64,000 nucleotides of DNA from assembly GCA_024640985.1 (NCBI GenBank), contig JAHEDY010000011.1:44678-108677 (forward strand), given 5' to 3'. The stretch comes from Gammaproteobacteria bacterium (GTDB taxonomy: Bacteria; Pseudomonadota; Gammaproteobacteria; Pseudomonadales; Litorivicinaceae). This document shows, one piece after another, positions 54,373 through 63,999 of this stretch (positions are counted from its first letter, which is position 1; each line of letters opens with the position of its first letter). A program made the position numbers and the translations under genes. The notes beneath the pieces are model-generated. The model was not told the origin of the DNA and did no database searches. It saw nothing but the letters and a program-made list of their open reading frames with translations.

Positions 54373-57009
54373 ATGGAATTGCATCCGTCATTACGCGACA
54401 ACGTACGTCTATTAGGTGAGCAGCTCGGTCAGATCATGGTGACTGACCGCGGTGATGCTTTTCTCGAGCGAATCGAACGGCTACGCGGTCTCTCGAAATC
54501 TGTCCATCAAGGGGATGGCGGAGCTCGTGATTTATTGATTCAAGAAGTGAGGGATCTCGGTGATGAAGAGTTAGTCTCGGTCGCCCGCGCATTTACCCAG
54601 TTTCTCAATCTTTCCAATATCGCAGAGCAACACCACAGAGTCAGAAAAACACGTGGTGATTTTGAAGATAGCGATCCGTACCTTGACGATTCTGCGCTAC
54701 CGGATCTATTGAATTCGATCTTGGTTCAAAATCAACCGGATGTGGTCTTAGAAACGCTCTCGGAGATGCAAATCGACTTGGTGCTCACTGCCCATCCGAC
54801 CGAATCGATGCGACGCACACTCATTCAAAAATACGAAAAAATTGCAGAATGTTTGTCGGAATTTGATGGCGGGACACTCTCACCGCGTCGCGATGCTCAT
54901 ATTAAACGTCGATTGAAGCGTTTGATCAGCGAGTGCTGGCATACCAATGATATGCGAGCGACTCGACCCTCTCCGATTGATGAGGCCAAGTGGGGCTTCG
55001 CCATGATCGAAAATTCGCTCTGGCAAGCGGTTCCTGACTTTTTGCGAGAACTCAGTACACAAGTGGCCTTAACCACAGGCGAAGAGCTCCCTCCTTGGGT
55101 CGCTCCAGTGCGTTTTTGTTCATGGATGGGTGGTGACCGAGACGGTAATCCCAATGTGACTCATGAAGTCACTCGCGAGGTCTTGCTATTGGCCCGATGG
55201 GCTGCGGCTGACCTCTACGAGCGAGATCTGTCTGGATTGATTCAAGATCTCTCGATGTCTGATGCGACAGAGGCGGTCAGGAATTTAGCGGGTCCCGATG
55301 AAGTCGAACCCTATCGTCGAATTCTCAAAGATTTGCGCGAAGAAATGGTTGTGTTGCGTGTTGAACTCGAGGCGACCTTGCGTGGAGAAGCTGTTGATCG
55401 CTACAGCCGTGTTCGTGAGACAGCCGATCTATTTGATCCGATGCTTGTCATGTGGGAGTCCTTGCATGCGCTCGGAATGGGTGAAATTGCTGATGGCTAT
55501 TTGCTCGATACACTGAGGCGGATCGCAACCTTTGGGATCGATTTAGTGACCCTCGATATTCGTCAGGAGTCAGGCCGACACGCCGATGCCATCGCGGAAA
55601 TTACAGCGGCACTCGAGCTCGGGGATTATCTCGGTTGGGACGAAGCGAAACGTTGCGATTTTTTGAAGCATGAGTTGGCGAATCCAAGACCACTGATTCC
55701 CTATGAATTTGCGCCATCCGAGGCGGTCGCTGAAGTCTTAAACACTTGCGATGTGATCGCTGATGCCGATCCGGCGAGCCTCGGCAGTTATGTCATCTCG
55801 ATGGCGCGTCAGCCCTCGGATGTATTGGCTGTGATGTTATTGCAAAAAGCCTGCGGTGTTGCACAACCCTTATCGGTGGCTCCTTTGTTTGAGACCTTGG
55901 ACGATCTTGATCGTGCGCCTTTTGTCATCGACGCATTATTATCTGATCCATCTTATGTTGAAGCGATCGGTGGTGTGCAGCATGTGATGATTGGCTATTC
56001 TGATTCAGCCAAAGACGCAGGGACTCTCGCGGCCTCTTGGGCGCAGTACAGAGCCCAAGATGAGTTGGCAGCCATTGCTCGACGGTACGGGGTGAAGCTG
56101 ATTCTTTTTCATGGTCGTGGGGGAACAGCGGGTCGTGGAGGCGGGCCTGCACACCGTGCCATTCTGGCTCAACCACCGGGTTCGGTTGACAATGCCATCC
56201 GAGTGACAGAGCAGGGGGAAATGATTCGATGGAAGTTTGGCCTCCCCGATATTGCGGTGCAAACCCTGACTGCTTATGTGCAATCGGTATTAAAAGCGAC
56301 ACTGACCCCTGAACATCCGCCACGCGCTGAATTTGTTGCGGCGATGGACCAATTATCGACCGAGTCGGTCGCATCGTATCGGGCCATGGTTCGAGAGCAT
56401 CCCAATTTTGTCGAGTACTTCAGGCAAGTCACGCCAGAGGGGGCACTTGGGAAACTGCCATTAGGCTCGAGGCCAGCAAAGCGAAAAGCCGATGGTGGGA
56501 TCGAGAGTTTGCGTGCCATCCCTTGGATTTTTGCTTGGATGCAGATTCGTTTGATGCTCCCTGCTTGGCTCGGTTCGGATGATGCCCTGTGCAAAGCAAT
56601 CGATCGTGGTCAGTTGCCATTACTGAGGTCGATATATGCCGAATGGCCATTTTTTCAGGTGTATGTCGATATGCTCGAAATGGTGCTTGCGAAATCGGAT
56701 CCGGATATTGCTGCTCATTATGAAAAGGTGTTGTCTGGACGCGTGCAAGAGCTTGGTGAATGGACACGTTCCCGCCTTGCGACAGTGATTCAGGCGATTT
56801 CGTCAATTAAGCAGGTCGCTGAGTTGTTGGAACGTGATCCAGCGATCGCTCGTTCCTTAGCAGTGAGACATCCCTACATGGAACCCTTGCATATCCTGCA
56901 AGCTGAATTGTTGCGGCGCGATCGTGAGTTGCCCGAACAACCTTTAGTTGAGAGGGCTTTGATGGCTTCTGTGGCCGGAATCGCCGCCGGCATGCGGAAT
57001 ACCGGGTAG
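54373..57009 (+). CDS. ppc: Phosphoenolpyruvate carboxylase
   Basis: Anaplerotic enzyme making oxaloacetate from PEP and bicarbonate, 878 residues. The catalytic histidine is in LTAHPTESMRRTL, with GYSDSAKDAG and the mobile loop FHGRGGTAGRGGGP. Start is ATG at 54373 with GGAAG upstream; a TTG nine codons earlier is unlikely. Confidence 0.97.
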   Translation: MELHPSLRDNVRLLGEQLGQIMVTDRGDAFLERIERLRGLSKSVHQGDGGARDLLIQEVRDLGDEELVSVARAFTQFLNLSNIAEQHHRVRKTRGDFEDSDPYLDDSALPDLLNSILVQNQPDVVLETLSEMQIDLVLTAHPTESMRRTLIQKYEKIAECLSEFDGGTLSPRRDAHIKRRLKRLISECWHTNDMRATRPSPIDEAKWGFAMIENSLWQAVPDFLRELSTQVALTTGEELPPWVAPVRFCSWMGGDRDGNPNVTHEVTREVLLLARWAAADLYERDLSGLIQDLSMSDATEAVRNLAGPDEVEPYRRILKDLREEMVVLRVELEATLRGEAVDRYSRVRETADLFDPMLVMWESLHALGMGEIADGYLLDTLRRIATFGIDLVTLDIRQESGRHADAIAEITAALELGDYLGWDEAKRCDFLKHELANPRPLIPYEFAPSEAVAEVLNTCDVIADADPASLGSYVISMARQPSDVLAVMLLQKACGVAQPLSVAPLFETLDDLDRAPFVIDALLSDPSYVEAIGGVQHVMIGYSDSAKDAGTLAASWAQYRAQDELAAIARRYGVKLILFHGRGGTAGRGGGPAHRAILAQPPGSVDNAIRVTEQGEMIRWKFGLPDIAVQTLTAYVQSVLKATLTPEHPPRAEFVAAMDQLSTESVASYRAMVREHPNFVEYFRQVTPEGALGKLPLGSRPAKRKADGGIESLRAIPWIFAWMQIRLMLPAWLGSDDALCKAIDRGQLPLLRSIYAEWPFFQVYVDMLEMVLAKSDPDIAAHYEKVLSGRVQELGEWTRSRLATVIQAISSIKQVAELLERDPAIARSLAVRHPYMEPLHILQAELLRRDRELPEQPLVERALMASVAGIAAGMRNTG

Positions 57010-57086
57010 TTGCACCATTAGATAACTTGCGCAAACACCTGAAATCCGGATAGGGTTTCTGATTATTTCAATAAGGAGTGCGATAG

Positions 57087-57749
<663 letters not shown>

Positions 57750-57752
57750 TTG

Positions 57753-58808
57753 ATGAGCCGAAAGCCTCGGCTACTTCTCTCAAGACAGGCGCTGGCTGAT
57801 AACTACCAGCGCCTGTCGTCATTTTCAGGCCAAGCGGAGTGTGCAGCGTCAATTAAAGCCAATGCTTACGGAGTCGGTATCGAGTTCGCTGCTCCTGTCT
57901 TATGGGAAGCTGGATGTCGAACCTATTTTGTGGCCTATCTTGAAGAGGCCTTAGCACTGCGGTCCTTACTTCCTGATGCGGTGATTTATGCATTTCATGG
58001 ATGTACGCTGGATGAAGTTTCAGTGGCTAAAGACAAAAAGATTCGGCCAGTGATCAATACTTCTGAAGAAGCAACGACTCAAGGTATCGCGAGCCTTCGT
58101 CCAGCATTACACATCGATACCGGGATGCGACGATTGGGGATTCCACAATATGAGTTTGAAAGGCTGTCAGGGCTAATGGAGCACTGCCAGCCATCACTCC
58201 TGATGAGCCATCTTGCCTCTGCTGACCAATTGGACTCTTCGCAGAGTCAGCAGCAACTCACTCGATTTGAGTCTGTGAGGGCTGCATTAGGGTCAACGTG
58301 TCCGCCCAGTTCATTGGCGAATACTGCTGGGATTTTGTTGGGTGAGAATTACCAATTTGATCTAGTCAGGCCAGGCATTGGCTTGTACGGGGGCTCACCT
58401 GACCCGATGGACCCCAAAGGATTTCAGCCAGTGGTGACATGGCAGGCACAGATTCTTGAATTGCAGCAAGTCAAGCCAGGTGAAACAGTCGGCTATGGTG
58501 GATCATTTATTGCCCACCATCAGATGCAACTGGCGACGATTGGTGTGGGTTATGCCGACGGCTATCAACGCGTGCTCAGTGGACGTGGTGAGGTCGCCAT
58601 TGACGGAGAGCGCTGCCCGGTTGTCGGCCGCGTCAGTATGGATCTTGTGACCATTGATGTCAGTCGTTTATCCGGGCATCGGGTTGGAAGCTGGGTTGAG
58701 ATCATGGGTCCAACAATTTCGATCGATACTCTGGCGACAAAAGCGAATACCATTGGTTATGAATTATTAACTCGACTGGGTTCTCGCATGGAGCGGACTA
58801 TTGTCTAG
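57753..58808 (+). CDS. alr: Alanine racemase
   Basis: PLP enzyme that makes D-alanine for peptidoglycan, 351 residues. The PLP lysine is in ASIKANAYGVG and the second catalytic tyrosine lies in GVGYADGYQR. The ATG at 57753 comes after the adk stop. Sited with adk and tsaB, away from dnaB where it is often found. Confidence 0.95.
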   Translation: MSRKPRLLLSRQALADNYQRLSSFSGQAECAASIKANAYGVGIEFAAPVLWEAGCRTYFVAYLEEALALRSLLPDAVIYAFHGCTLDEVSVAKDKKIRPVINTSEEATTQGIASLRPALHIDTGMRRLGIPQYEFERLSGLMEHCQPSLLMSHLASADQLDSSQSQQQLTRFESVRAALGSTCPPSSLANTAGILLGENYQFDLVRPGIGLYGGSPDPMDPKGFQPVVTWQAQILELQQVKPGETVGYGGSFIAHHQMQLATIGVGYADGYQRVLSGRGEVAIDGERCPVVGRVSMDLVTIDVSRLSGHRVGSWVEIMGPTISIDTLATKANTIGYELLTRLGSRMERTIV

Positions 58809-58838
58809 GCATCGTTGGTTGGTTATGGGTGAATACTG

Positions 58839-59474
58839 ATGGATTGTTTGTACATCGATGCTTCACGCGATCGACTCTCTGTTGGATTAGTCTCTGGATC
58901 ACTTTGGGTGACTCGTGAGCGAATCGAGGGTCGTCATGACGAGGTTTTACTTGAGTCGATTCGCGAACTCTGTGCTGAATGCAACCTCTCAGTTGGTGAC
59001 ATTGATCAATGCGTTGTGGTGAATGGACCAGGCAGTTTTACCGGTCTCCGTATCGCAGTGTCCTGCATCCATGCTCTGGATTTAGTGACCCCTTTAAAAG
59101 TGTTACCTGTGGATCAACTCTCATTAATGGCTGAGGCCGCGCAGTCGTCGCATGGGGTAATCTTGGATGCTCGGATGGATGAGGTGTATGTGGGTTTGGA
59201 TCGACAGATTGATGGCACATTTGAGTCTCTGCAATTGAAACCGGTGATCGAACTTTCACGCAATGAAACCTGGATTTGTCATCATGAGGAGCAAGATCGT
59301 TTCGCAGTAGAGCGCATCCCGGTGACTCCGAGCTTGCAAACATTACGAGATCTGGCTTCGCAAATGGATGCATCGCGATGGATTGATGGGTGCCAACTGA
59401 CCCCGCGCTATGTGAGACAGACGGTTTCTTGGAAACCATTAGCTGAGCAACCCTCGAAACTTTATGACCATTGA
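58839..59474 (+). CDS. tsaB: tRNA t6A synthesis protein TsaB
   Basis: A 211-residue ASKHA-fold partner of TsaD needed for threonylcarbamoyladenosine at A37 of tRNA. VNGPGSFTGLRIAVS is the family signature, with LYIDASRDRLSVGL at the N-terminus and DARMDEVYVGL. The last 11 bases overlap uppP. Confidence 0.93.
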   Translation: MDCLYIDASRDRLSVGLVSGSLWVTRERIEGRHDEVLLESIRELCAECNLSVGDIDQCVVVNGPGSFTGLRIAVSCIHALDLVTPLKVLPVDQLSLMAEAAQSSHGVILDARMDEVYVGLDRQIDGTFESLQLKPVIELSRNETWICHHEEQDRFAVERIPVTPSLQTLRDLASQMDASRWIDGCQLTPRYVRQTVSWKPLAEQPSKLYDH

Positions 59475-60255
59475 ATATGCGTTTTTCCTGGCGTTGATTC
59501 AGGGTTTAACAGAATTTCTTCCGATCTCAAGCTCAGCGCATTTGATTTTGCCGTCCGCGGTTCTTGGTTGGCCTGATCAAGGTCTCGCCTTTGATGTGGC
59601 GGTTCACTTTGGGTCATTGGGTGCGGTGATCTTCAGCCTTCGCATGGAAATCCAGCGAATCACCACGGGCATGCTGGTCGATTGGGGTCGTCGCTATCGG
59701 CGACACGCTCGTCTGGGTTGGTTGATCGGATTGGCGACGCTACCTGCCGTCATCTCTGGTGTTTTGGCAAAGGATTGGATCGAGGGGACGCTCCGCAGCG
59801 AATTGGTGATTGCAACTGCGACCATTGGCTTTGGTTTATTGCTTTGGTGGGCGCATTATCAATCCGGACGCGGAGGCTTTGCGAGCATCGGTGTCAAACA
59901 CGCTCTGTTCATCGGCCTTGCTCAGGCGTTAGCCTTAATTCCTGGAACATCACGTTCTGGGATCACCTTAACCGCAGGCTTATGGCTCGGTTTATCGCGG
60001 CCTGTCGCTGCTAAGTTTTCATTTTTATTATCGATTCCAATTATTTTGGGCGCTGCTTTATTGAAGACCAAGGATTTGCTTGACGCGACAGAACCGGTTG
60101 CCTGGGATGCGATCGGCATTGGTGTCCTGGTCAGCTTTTTGTCGGCCTATGTGTGTATTCGCTTGTTTCTGTCCTGGATCGAGCGTTTGGGCTTGTTGCC
60201 ATTTGTCGCTTATCGTTTAGCCTTGGGTTTGATTCTGTTGGTTCTCATTCTCTAA
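59464..60255 (+). CDS. uppP: Undecaprenyl-diphosphatase
   Basis: Integral membrane enzyme (BacA) that recycles the lipid carrier for peptidoglycan, 263 residues with about eight helices. Both conserved motifs are present: GLTEFLPISSSAHL and PGTSRSGITL. It overlaps tsaB by 11 bases, so it is translated with it. A hairpin follows. Confidence 0.95.
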   Translation: MTIEYAFFLALIQGLTEFLPISSSAHLILPSAVLGWPDQGLAFDVAVHFGSLGAVIFSLRMEIQRITTGMLVDWGRRYRRHARLGWLIGLATLPAVISGVLAKDWIEGTLRSELVIATATIGFGLLLWWAHYQSGRGGFASIGVKHALFIGLAQALALIPGTSRSGITLTAGLWLGLSRPVAAKFSFLLSIPIILGAALLKTKDLLDATEPVAWDAIGIGVLVSFLSAYVCIRLFLSWIERLGLLPFVAYRLALGLILLVLIL

Positions 60256-60275
60256 TATCGGACCGAAGTCCGATA
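60256..60275 (+). repeat. Hairpin after uppP
   Basis: TATCGGAC-CGAA-GTCCGATA is a perfect 8-bp stem with a stable four-base loop directly after the uppP stop. No T-run follows, so it is a weak terminator at best, or a 3' end stabiliser. Confidence 0.5.
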
Positions 60276-60305
60276 GCGCGCTCAAACGGCTGTCTTCGAA
60301 TACAG

Positions 60306-60328
60306 TCTCCTCGCCAAACTTGAGGAGG
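60306..60328 (+). promoter_or_regulatory. Hairpin masking the ribosome-binding site of the gacA-like gene
   Basis: TCTCCTC (60306-60312) can pair with GAGGAGG (60322-60328) across a nine-base loop. The GAGGAGG is the Shine-Dalgarno sequence of the gene starting at 60334. Translation could therefore be damped, or controlled by a protein or small RNA; CsrA/RsmA binds GGA motifs and is a candidate. Confidence 0.5.
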
Positions 60329-60333
60329 ATCTG

Positions 60334-60984
60334 ATGCCCATTTCGATTGCTTGTTTATCTCACCAACTTTTACTGCTTGAAGGCATTGAGGCTTCGGTGG
60401 CTGGGTCTGAATTCCATGCATCACTTGTTCGATTCCAGGGTCGTTTGATGCTTGATGAGTTTGCGCTAGATCCTCCTCGACTGCTTTTGCTTGATGGTGG
60501 TTGTCCGAAATTCAGTGCATTGGTTCTCGCCGATCGTTTGAAACGTGCCCTGCCTCAGACACAATTGATGGTGTATCTGAGATCGATTCGAGCGGTGGAA
60601 TGTCAGTCACTCTTATCGATGGGCGTGATGGGTTTGGTTGATACCAGCGTCTCTGGCGTGAATCTCTTACAAGGATTGCGCAAAGTCGTTCGGCGTGATG
60701 TTCATTTGTCTGTAAAGGTTGCACAAGCATTGGCATTGAGTCGGTTTTGTTCGGATAACCCCTTTGATCGTTTGTCAGCACGAGAGCTGACGGTGTGTGA
60801 TTTGGTGGTGGATGGAATCCGCGCTACAGACATTGCTGAGCAACTCTGTTTATCTGCGAAAACCGTGAACACCTATCGGTATCGGATTTTTGAGAAGTTG
60901 GGAATTAATTCTGATGTGGAGTTGACACACTTAGCCTACAACCATGGCATGAAGGGAGTAGAATCCAAGGATGGCAGAATTTGA
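60334..60984 (+). CDS. GacA/UvrY-like regulator with degraded receiver site
   Basis: A 216-residue LuxR/NarL-type regulator next to uvrC, the usual place of gacA/uvrY. The C-terminal HTH (CLSAKTVNTYRYRIFEKLG then SDVELTHLA) is very like GacA. The receiver keeps its length and D54 (LLLLD), but by eye the acidic pair at 8-9 is L-S, the T82 position is L and the K104 position is T. It may not be phosphorylated normally and could act constitutively. Its start follows a strong but perhaps masked GAGGAGG. It overlaps uvrC by 14 bases. Confidence 0.88.
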   Translation: MPISIACLSHQLLLLEGIEASVAGSEFHASLVRFQGRLMLDEFALDPPRLLLLDGGCPKFSALVLADRLKRALPQTQLMVYLRSIRAVECQSLLSMGVMGLVDTSVSGVNLLQGLRKVVRRDVHLSVKVAQALALSRFCSDNPFDRLSARELTVCDLVVDGIRATDIAEQLCLSAKTVNTYRYRIFEKLGINSDVELTHLAYNHGMKGVESKDGRI

Positions 60985-62788
60985 TTCTTCGCGATTCTTA
61001 AAAAATTTAACGGTACGCCCCGGCGTTTATCAGATGAAGGATGCGTCCGGGAAAATTCTGTATGTTGGTAAAGCGAAAAACCTGAAAGCCCGAGTGTCGA
61101 GTTATTTTCGAGGCAGCGGACTTGCCTCAAAGACCATGGCGATGGTGTCAAAGATTGCACAGGTTGAAATCACCGTGACCCGTAATGAGGTTGAGGCATT
61201 GCTGCTTGAGCAAAATCTCATTAAGGATTCAAAGCCTCCATACAATATCTTGCTCCGAGATGATAAGTCCTATCCTTATGTTTTCATGAACACGAGCCAT
61301 CGCTTCCCTGGCCTCTACTACCGTAGAGGTAATCGGCAGAGTGTGGGAAAAACCTTTGGTCCTTTTCCATCTGCCGGAGCGGTCAAGTCGACCTTGAATC
61401 TGATTCAGAAGACATTTCAGATTCGTCAGTGTGAAGAAAGCGTCTTTCAAAATCGCAGTCGGCCTTGTTTGCAGTATCAGATTGGACGATGCAGTGCGCC
61501 CTGTGTGAACTATGTGACAGAAGCCGAATACGCAGAAGATTTGGATGATACCCGTCTCTTTTTGGAGGGGCGTGGCGGGGAGCTATTGGCATCGCTCGAG
61601 GCTCGCATGGATGAAGCTGCGCAATCGCTGCAATTCGAAAAAGCCGCTCGTTATCGCAATACCATTTCTCGCGTCCGACGAGTGCAGGCGGAGCAAGTGA
61701 TGGAGAGTGACTCAGCGGATCTTGATGCTGTTGCCGTTTTTCAACAAAGTGGTGGCATTTGTATTGCGATCCTGAGTGTGCGTGGTGGGCGCGTATTAGG
61801 CGTGAATAGCCAATTTCCAGATGCCGGTCTTCTTGAGACGCCAGAAGAAATTCTGGATGCATTTATTCCACAATATTATCTGTCATCGGCCCGCTTGGTG
61901 CCGCCAGAGGTGATCTGTTCACATCCGGTTCACGAGGCCACATTGGTGGCCGATGCATTGTCTCAACACTGTGGGCGAAAAGTGCGCATCGCACATGCGG
62001 TTCGAGGCGTACGTCAGCAGTTTCTGGATTTAGCGAAAACCAATGCGGAAGAATCATTGGCTCTTCGGCTGGCGACCCGCGATGGCCAGGCTAAGCGATT
62101 GAAGGATTTCGCGGACCGATTTGCACTGGATGTTCCCGAGCGCATCGAATGCTTTGATATCAGTCATACCTCCGGTGAAGCAACGGTTGCCAGTTGTGTC
62201 GTGTTTGATCCCTCCGGCCCTTTGAAAAGTGACTATCGGATCTTCAATATTACTGATGTCACCGCTGGTGATGACTATGCAGCGATGCGACAAGCGCTCT
62301 CAAGACGCTATCGACGCGTCAAAACAGGAGAGGTTCCGCTGCCAGATGTGCTAATCATCGATGGCGGAAAAGGGCAATTAACCGAAGCAATCGAGATACT
62401 CTCCGAGTTAGGGGTGCATGATGTCTTTGTGCTTGGTGTGTCGAAAGGGCCATCTCGAAAAGCAGGATTTGAATTATTGCATCGAGCTGATACTGGTGAG
62501 GAACTGTCATTACCCTCGACAGCACCTGCGCTGCATTTGATCCAGCATATCCGTGACGAGGCGCACCGGTTTGCCATAACGAAACATCGGCAGGCGCGTG
62601 GGAAGGCTCGTTCGCAAAGCCCCCTTGAAGGAATCCCTGGAGTCGGCGCAAAGCGACGTCAGTCGCTTTTGCGACATTTCGGCGGTCTCCGTGAGTTGGC
62701 GCGTGCCAGTGTCTCTGATATCGCTAAGGTGTCAGGGATGAGTCACCAAACCGCTGAATTAGTGTACTCTGCGTTGCATGCTGACTGA
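60971..62788 (+). CDS. uvrC: Excinuclease ABC subunit C
   Basis: Makes both incisions in nucleotide excision repair, 605 residues. GIY-YIG nuclease domain at the N-terminus (PGVYQMKDASGKILYVGKAK), a UVR domain that contacts UvrB around residue 210-240, the RNase H-like nuclease (ECFDISHTSGE, VLIDGGKGQL) and two helix-hairpin-helix motifs (LEGIPGVGAKRR) at the end. ATG overlaps the regulator gene. Confidence 0.97.
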   Translation: MAEFDSSRFLKNLTVRPGVYQMKDASGKILYVGKAKNLKARVSSYFRGSGLASKTMAMVSKIAQVEITVTRNEVEALLLEQNLIKDSKPPYNILLRDDKSYPYVFMNTSHRFPGLYYRRGNRQSVGKTFGPFPSAGAVKSTLNLIQKTFQIRQCEESVFQNRSRPCLQYQIGRCSAPCVNYVTEAEYAEDLDDTRLFLEGRGGELLASLEARMDEAAQSLQFEKAARYRNTISRVRRVQAEQVMESDSADLDAVAVFQQSGGICIAILSVRGGRVLGVNSQFPDAGLLETPEEILDAFIPQYYLSSARLVPPEVICSHPVHEATLVADALSQHCGRKVRIAHAVRGVRQQFLDLAKTNAEESLALRLATRDGQAKRLKDFADRFALDVPERIECFDISHTSGEATVASCVVFDPSGPLKSDYRIFNITDVTAGDDYAAMRQALSRRYRRVKTGEVPLPDVLIIDGGKGQLTEAIEILSELGVHDVFVLGVSKGPSRKAGFELLHRADTGEELSLPSTAPALHLIQHIRDEAHRFAITKHRQARGKARSQSPLEGIPGVGAKRRQSLLRHFGGLRELARASVSDIAKVSGMSHQTAELVYSALHAD

Positions 62789-62797
62789 GAGAGCTGT

Positions 62798-63364
62798 GTG
62801 AATTTACCCAATGTGTTAACCCTAATCCGTGTCGCTTTAATTCCGGTATTGGTGCTCGTGTGGCTGACTCCCTTCCAATACGCAGGTGAACTGGCCGCTT
62901 TGGTCTTCGTGATCGCTGCATTGACTGATTGGTTGGATGGGTGGCTCGCCCGTCGTTTGAGTCAAGAATCTGCATTTGGCGCATTCTTGGACCCCGTAGC
63001 CGACAAACTGATGGTGGCGGCTGCATTAGTGTTGCTGGTCGATGCGTTTGATTCAGTGTTGGTCACACTGTCGGCCATTGTCATTATCGGTCGAGAGATT
63101 GTCGTCAGTGCATTGCGCGAGTGGATGTCGGAGATTGGACAACGCGGACACGTTGCGGTCAGTTGGCTTGGCAAGGTGAAGACGGCGACGCAGATGTTGG
63201 CGATTACAGTCTGCTTGGCGCTACCAATTGAGCAGACGTTGATGCATCCGGGATTATGGATTTTGGTCGTTGCTGCGCTGTTGACGCTTTGGTCGATGGG
63301 CTCCTATCTGAAAGCTGCCTGGCCGCATCTGCTTCCCGTTACCGAAGACTCTGCGGTGGATTAG
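62798..63364 (+). CDS. pgsA: CDP-diacylglycerol-glycerol-3-phosphate phosphatidyltransferase
   Basis: Membrane enzyme of phosphatidylglycerol synthesis, 188 residues. The CDP-alcohol motif is complete: DWLDGWLARRL...GAFLDPVADKL. The GTG start gives NLPNVLTLIRVALIPV, the usual N-terminus. The uvrC-pgsA-tRNA order is common in Pseudomonas relatives. Confidence 0.96.
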   Translation: MNLPNVLTLIRVALIPVLVLVWLTPFQYAGELAALVFVIAALTDWLDGWLARRLSQESAFGAFLDPVADKLMVAAALVLLVDAFDSVLVTLSAIVIIGREIVVSALREWMSEIGQRGHVAVSWLGKVKTATQMLAITVCLALPIEQTLMHPGLWILVVAALLTLWSMGSYLKAAWPHLLPVTEDSAVD

Positions 63365-63423
63365 TCGCTTGATTTGCAAGAATGATGGTATAAACGACTT
63401 TGTCGTGATTTGGACCGAAACGC

Positions 63424-63852
63424 ATGTTCACTAAAAGTGTAGTCTGGGTAGTGGTGATGATTGCTCTGCTCGGTTGTTCCAGTGTGAGCCATCAGACTGC
63501 TCGCGATATGAAGCCGGATCAAGTAGCGACCGCGGGTGAGCCCTGTACGCAGGCTGTCGAAACCGCGTCCACCCACGACGAACTCAAATGGGGTCGTATT
63601 GTTGCGACGCCGGTATTGACTATTGCATCAGCTGGATTGATCCCCGCACTGTTAGGTGCTAATGCTGCGCTCGATTTTGCCGATCGCCAAAATGCATCCG
63701 AGATGCTTGTCGCTTGCGGATATGAGCCTTTAAGTCACGGGCGGATTCTCGGTGATGTGGCGACTAATGCTGGAATCAGCATGGGTCTGACGGCAATTGA
63801 CTTAGGCCTTGGGTCTGATGTGGCTCGTGTTCAGGCAAACAGTTCCAACTGA
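63424..63852 (+). CDS. Small lipoprotein, unknown function
   Basis: A 142-residue protein with a lipoprotein signal (KSVVWVVVMIALLGC, lipobox LLGC) and a mature part rich in Ala and Gly, with one hydrophobic stretch (TPVLTIASAGLIPALLGANAAL). SS follow the cysteine, so outer-membrane sorting is likely. I do not recognise the family. Confidence 0.72.
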   Translation: MFTKSVVWVVVMIALLGCSSVSHQTARDMKPDQVATAGEPCTQAVETASTHDELKWGRIVATPVLTIASAGLIPALLGANAALDFADRQNASEMLVACGYEPLSHGRILGDVATNAGISMGLTAIDLGLGSDVARVQANSSN

Positions 63853-63878
63853 TCGCTTTTAAATCCAACTGAACGCTG

Positions 63879-63884
63879 TATAAT
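63879..63884 (+). promoter_or_regulatory. -10 element of tRNA-Leu
   Basis: A perfect TATAAT is followed by a GC-rich discriminator and lies 28 bases before the tRNA. The -35 region at 63856-63862 (CTTTTAA) is poor, so the promoter may depend on another factor or on an upstream element. Confidence 0.55.
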
Positions 63885-63912
63885 TTCCGGCTTCGCTGAC
63901 CAAAGGTTACAC

Positions 63913-63999
63913 GCCGGTGTGATGGAATTGGTAGACATACCGGACTTAAAATCCGGAGAGGGAAACCTCGTGCCAGTTCGAGTCTGGCCACCGGCACCA
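63913..63999 (+). tRNA. tRNA-Leu (anticodon TAA)
   Basis: An 87-base class II tRNA with a long variable arm. The acceptor stem GCCGGTG pairs perfectly with CACCGGC; the anticodon arm CCGGA/TCCGG has loop CTTAAAA, anticodon TAA. The T arm is CCAG-TTCGAGT-CTGG and CCA is encoded. Confidence 0.97.

Noticed and set aside
55925..56374. 149-residue minus-strand open frame within ppc
   Set aside because: Lies in the conserved catalytic part of ppc and shows no domain.
61383..61862. 159-residue minus-strand open frame within uvrC
   Set aside because: Shadow of the well-supported uvrC reading frame; no start signal or recognisable domain.
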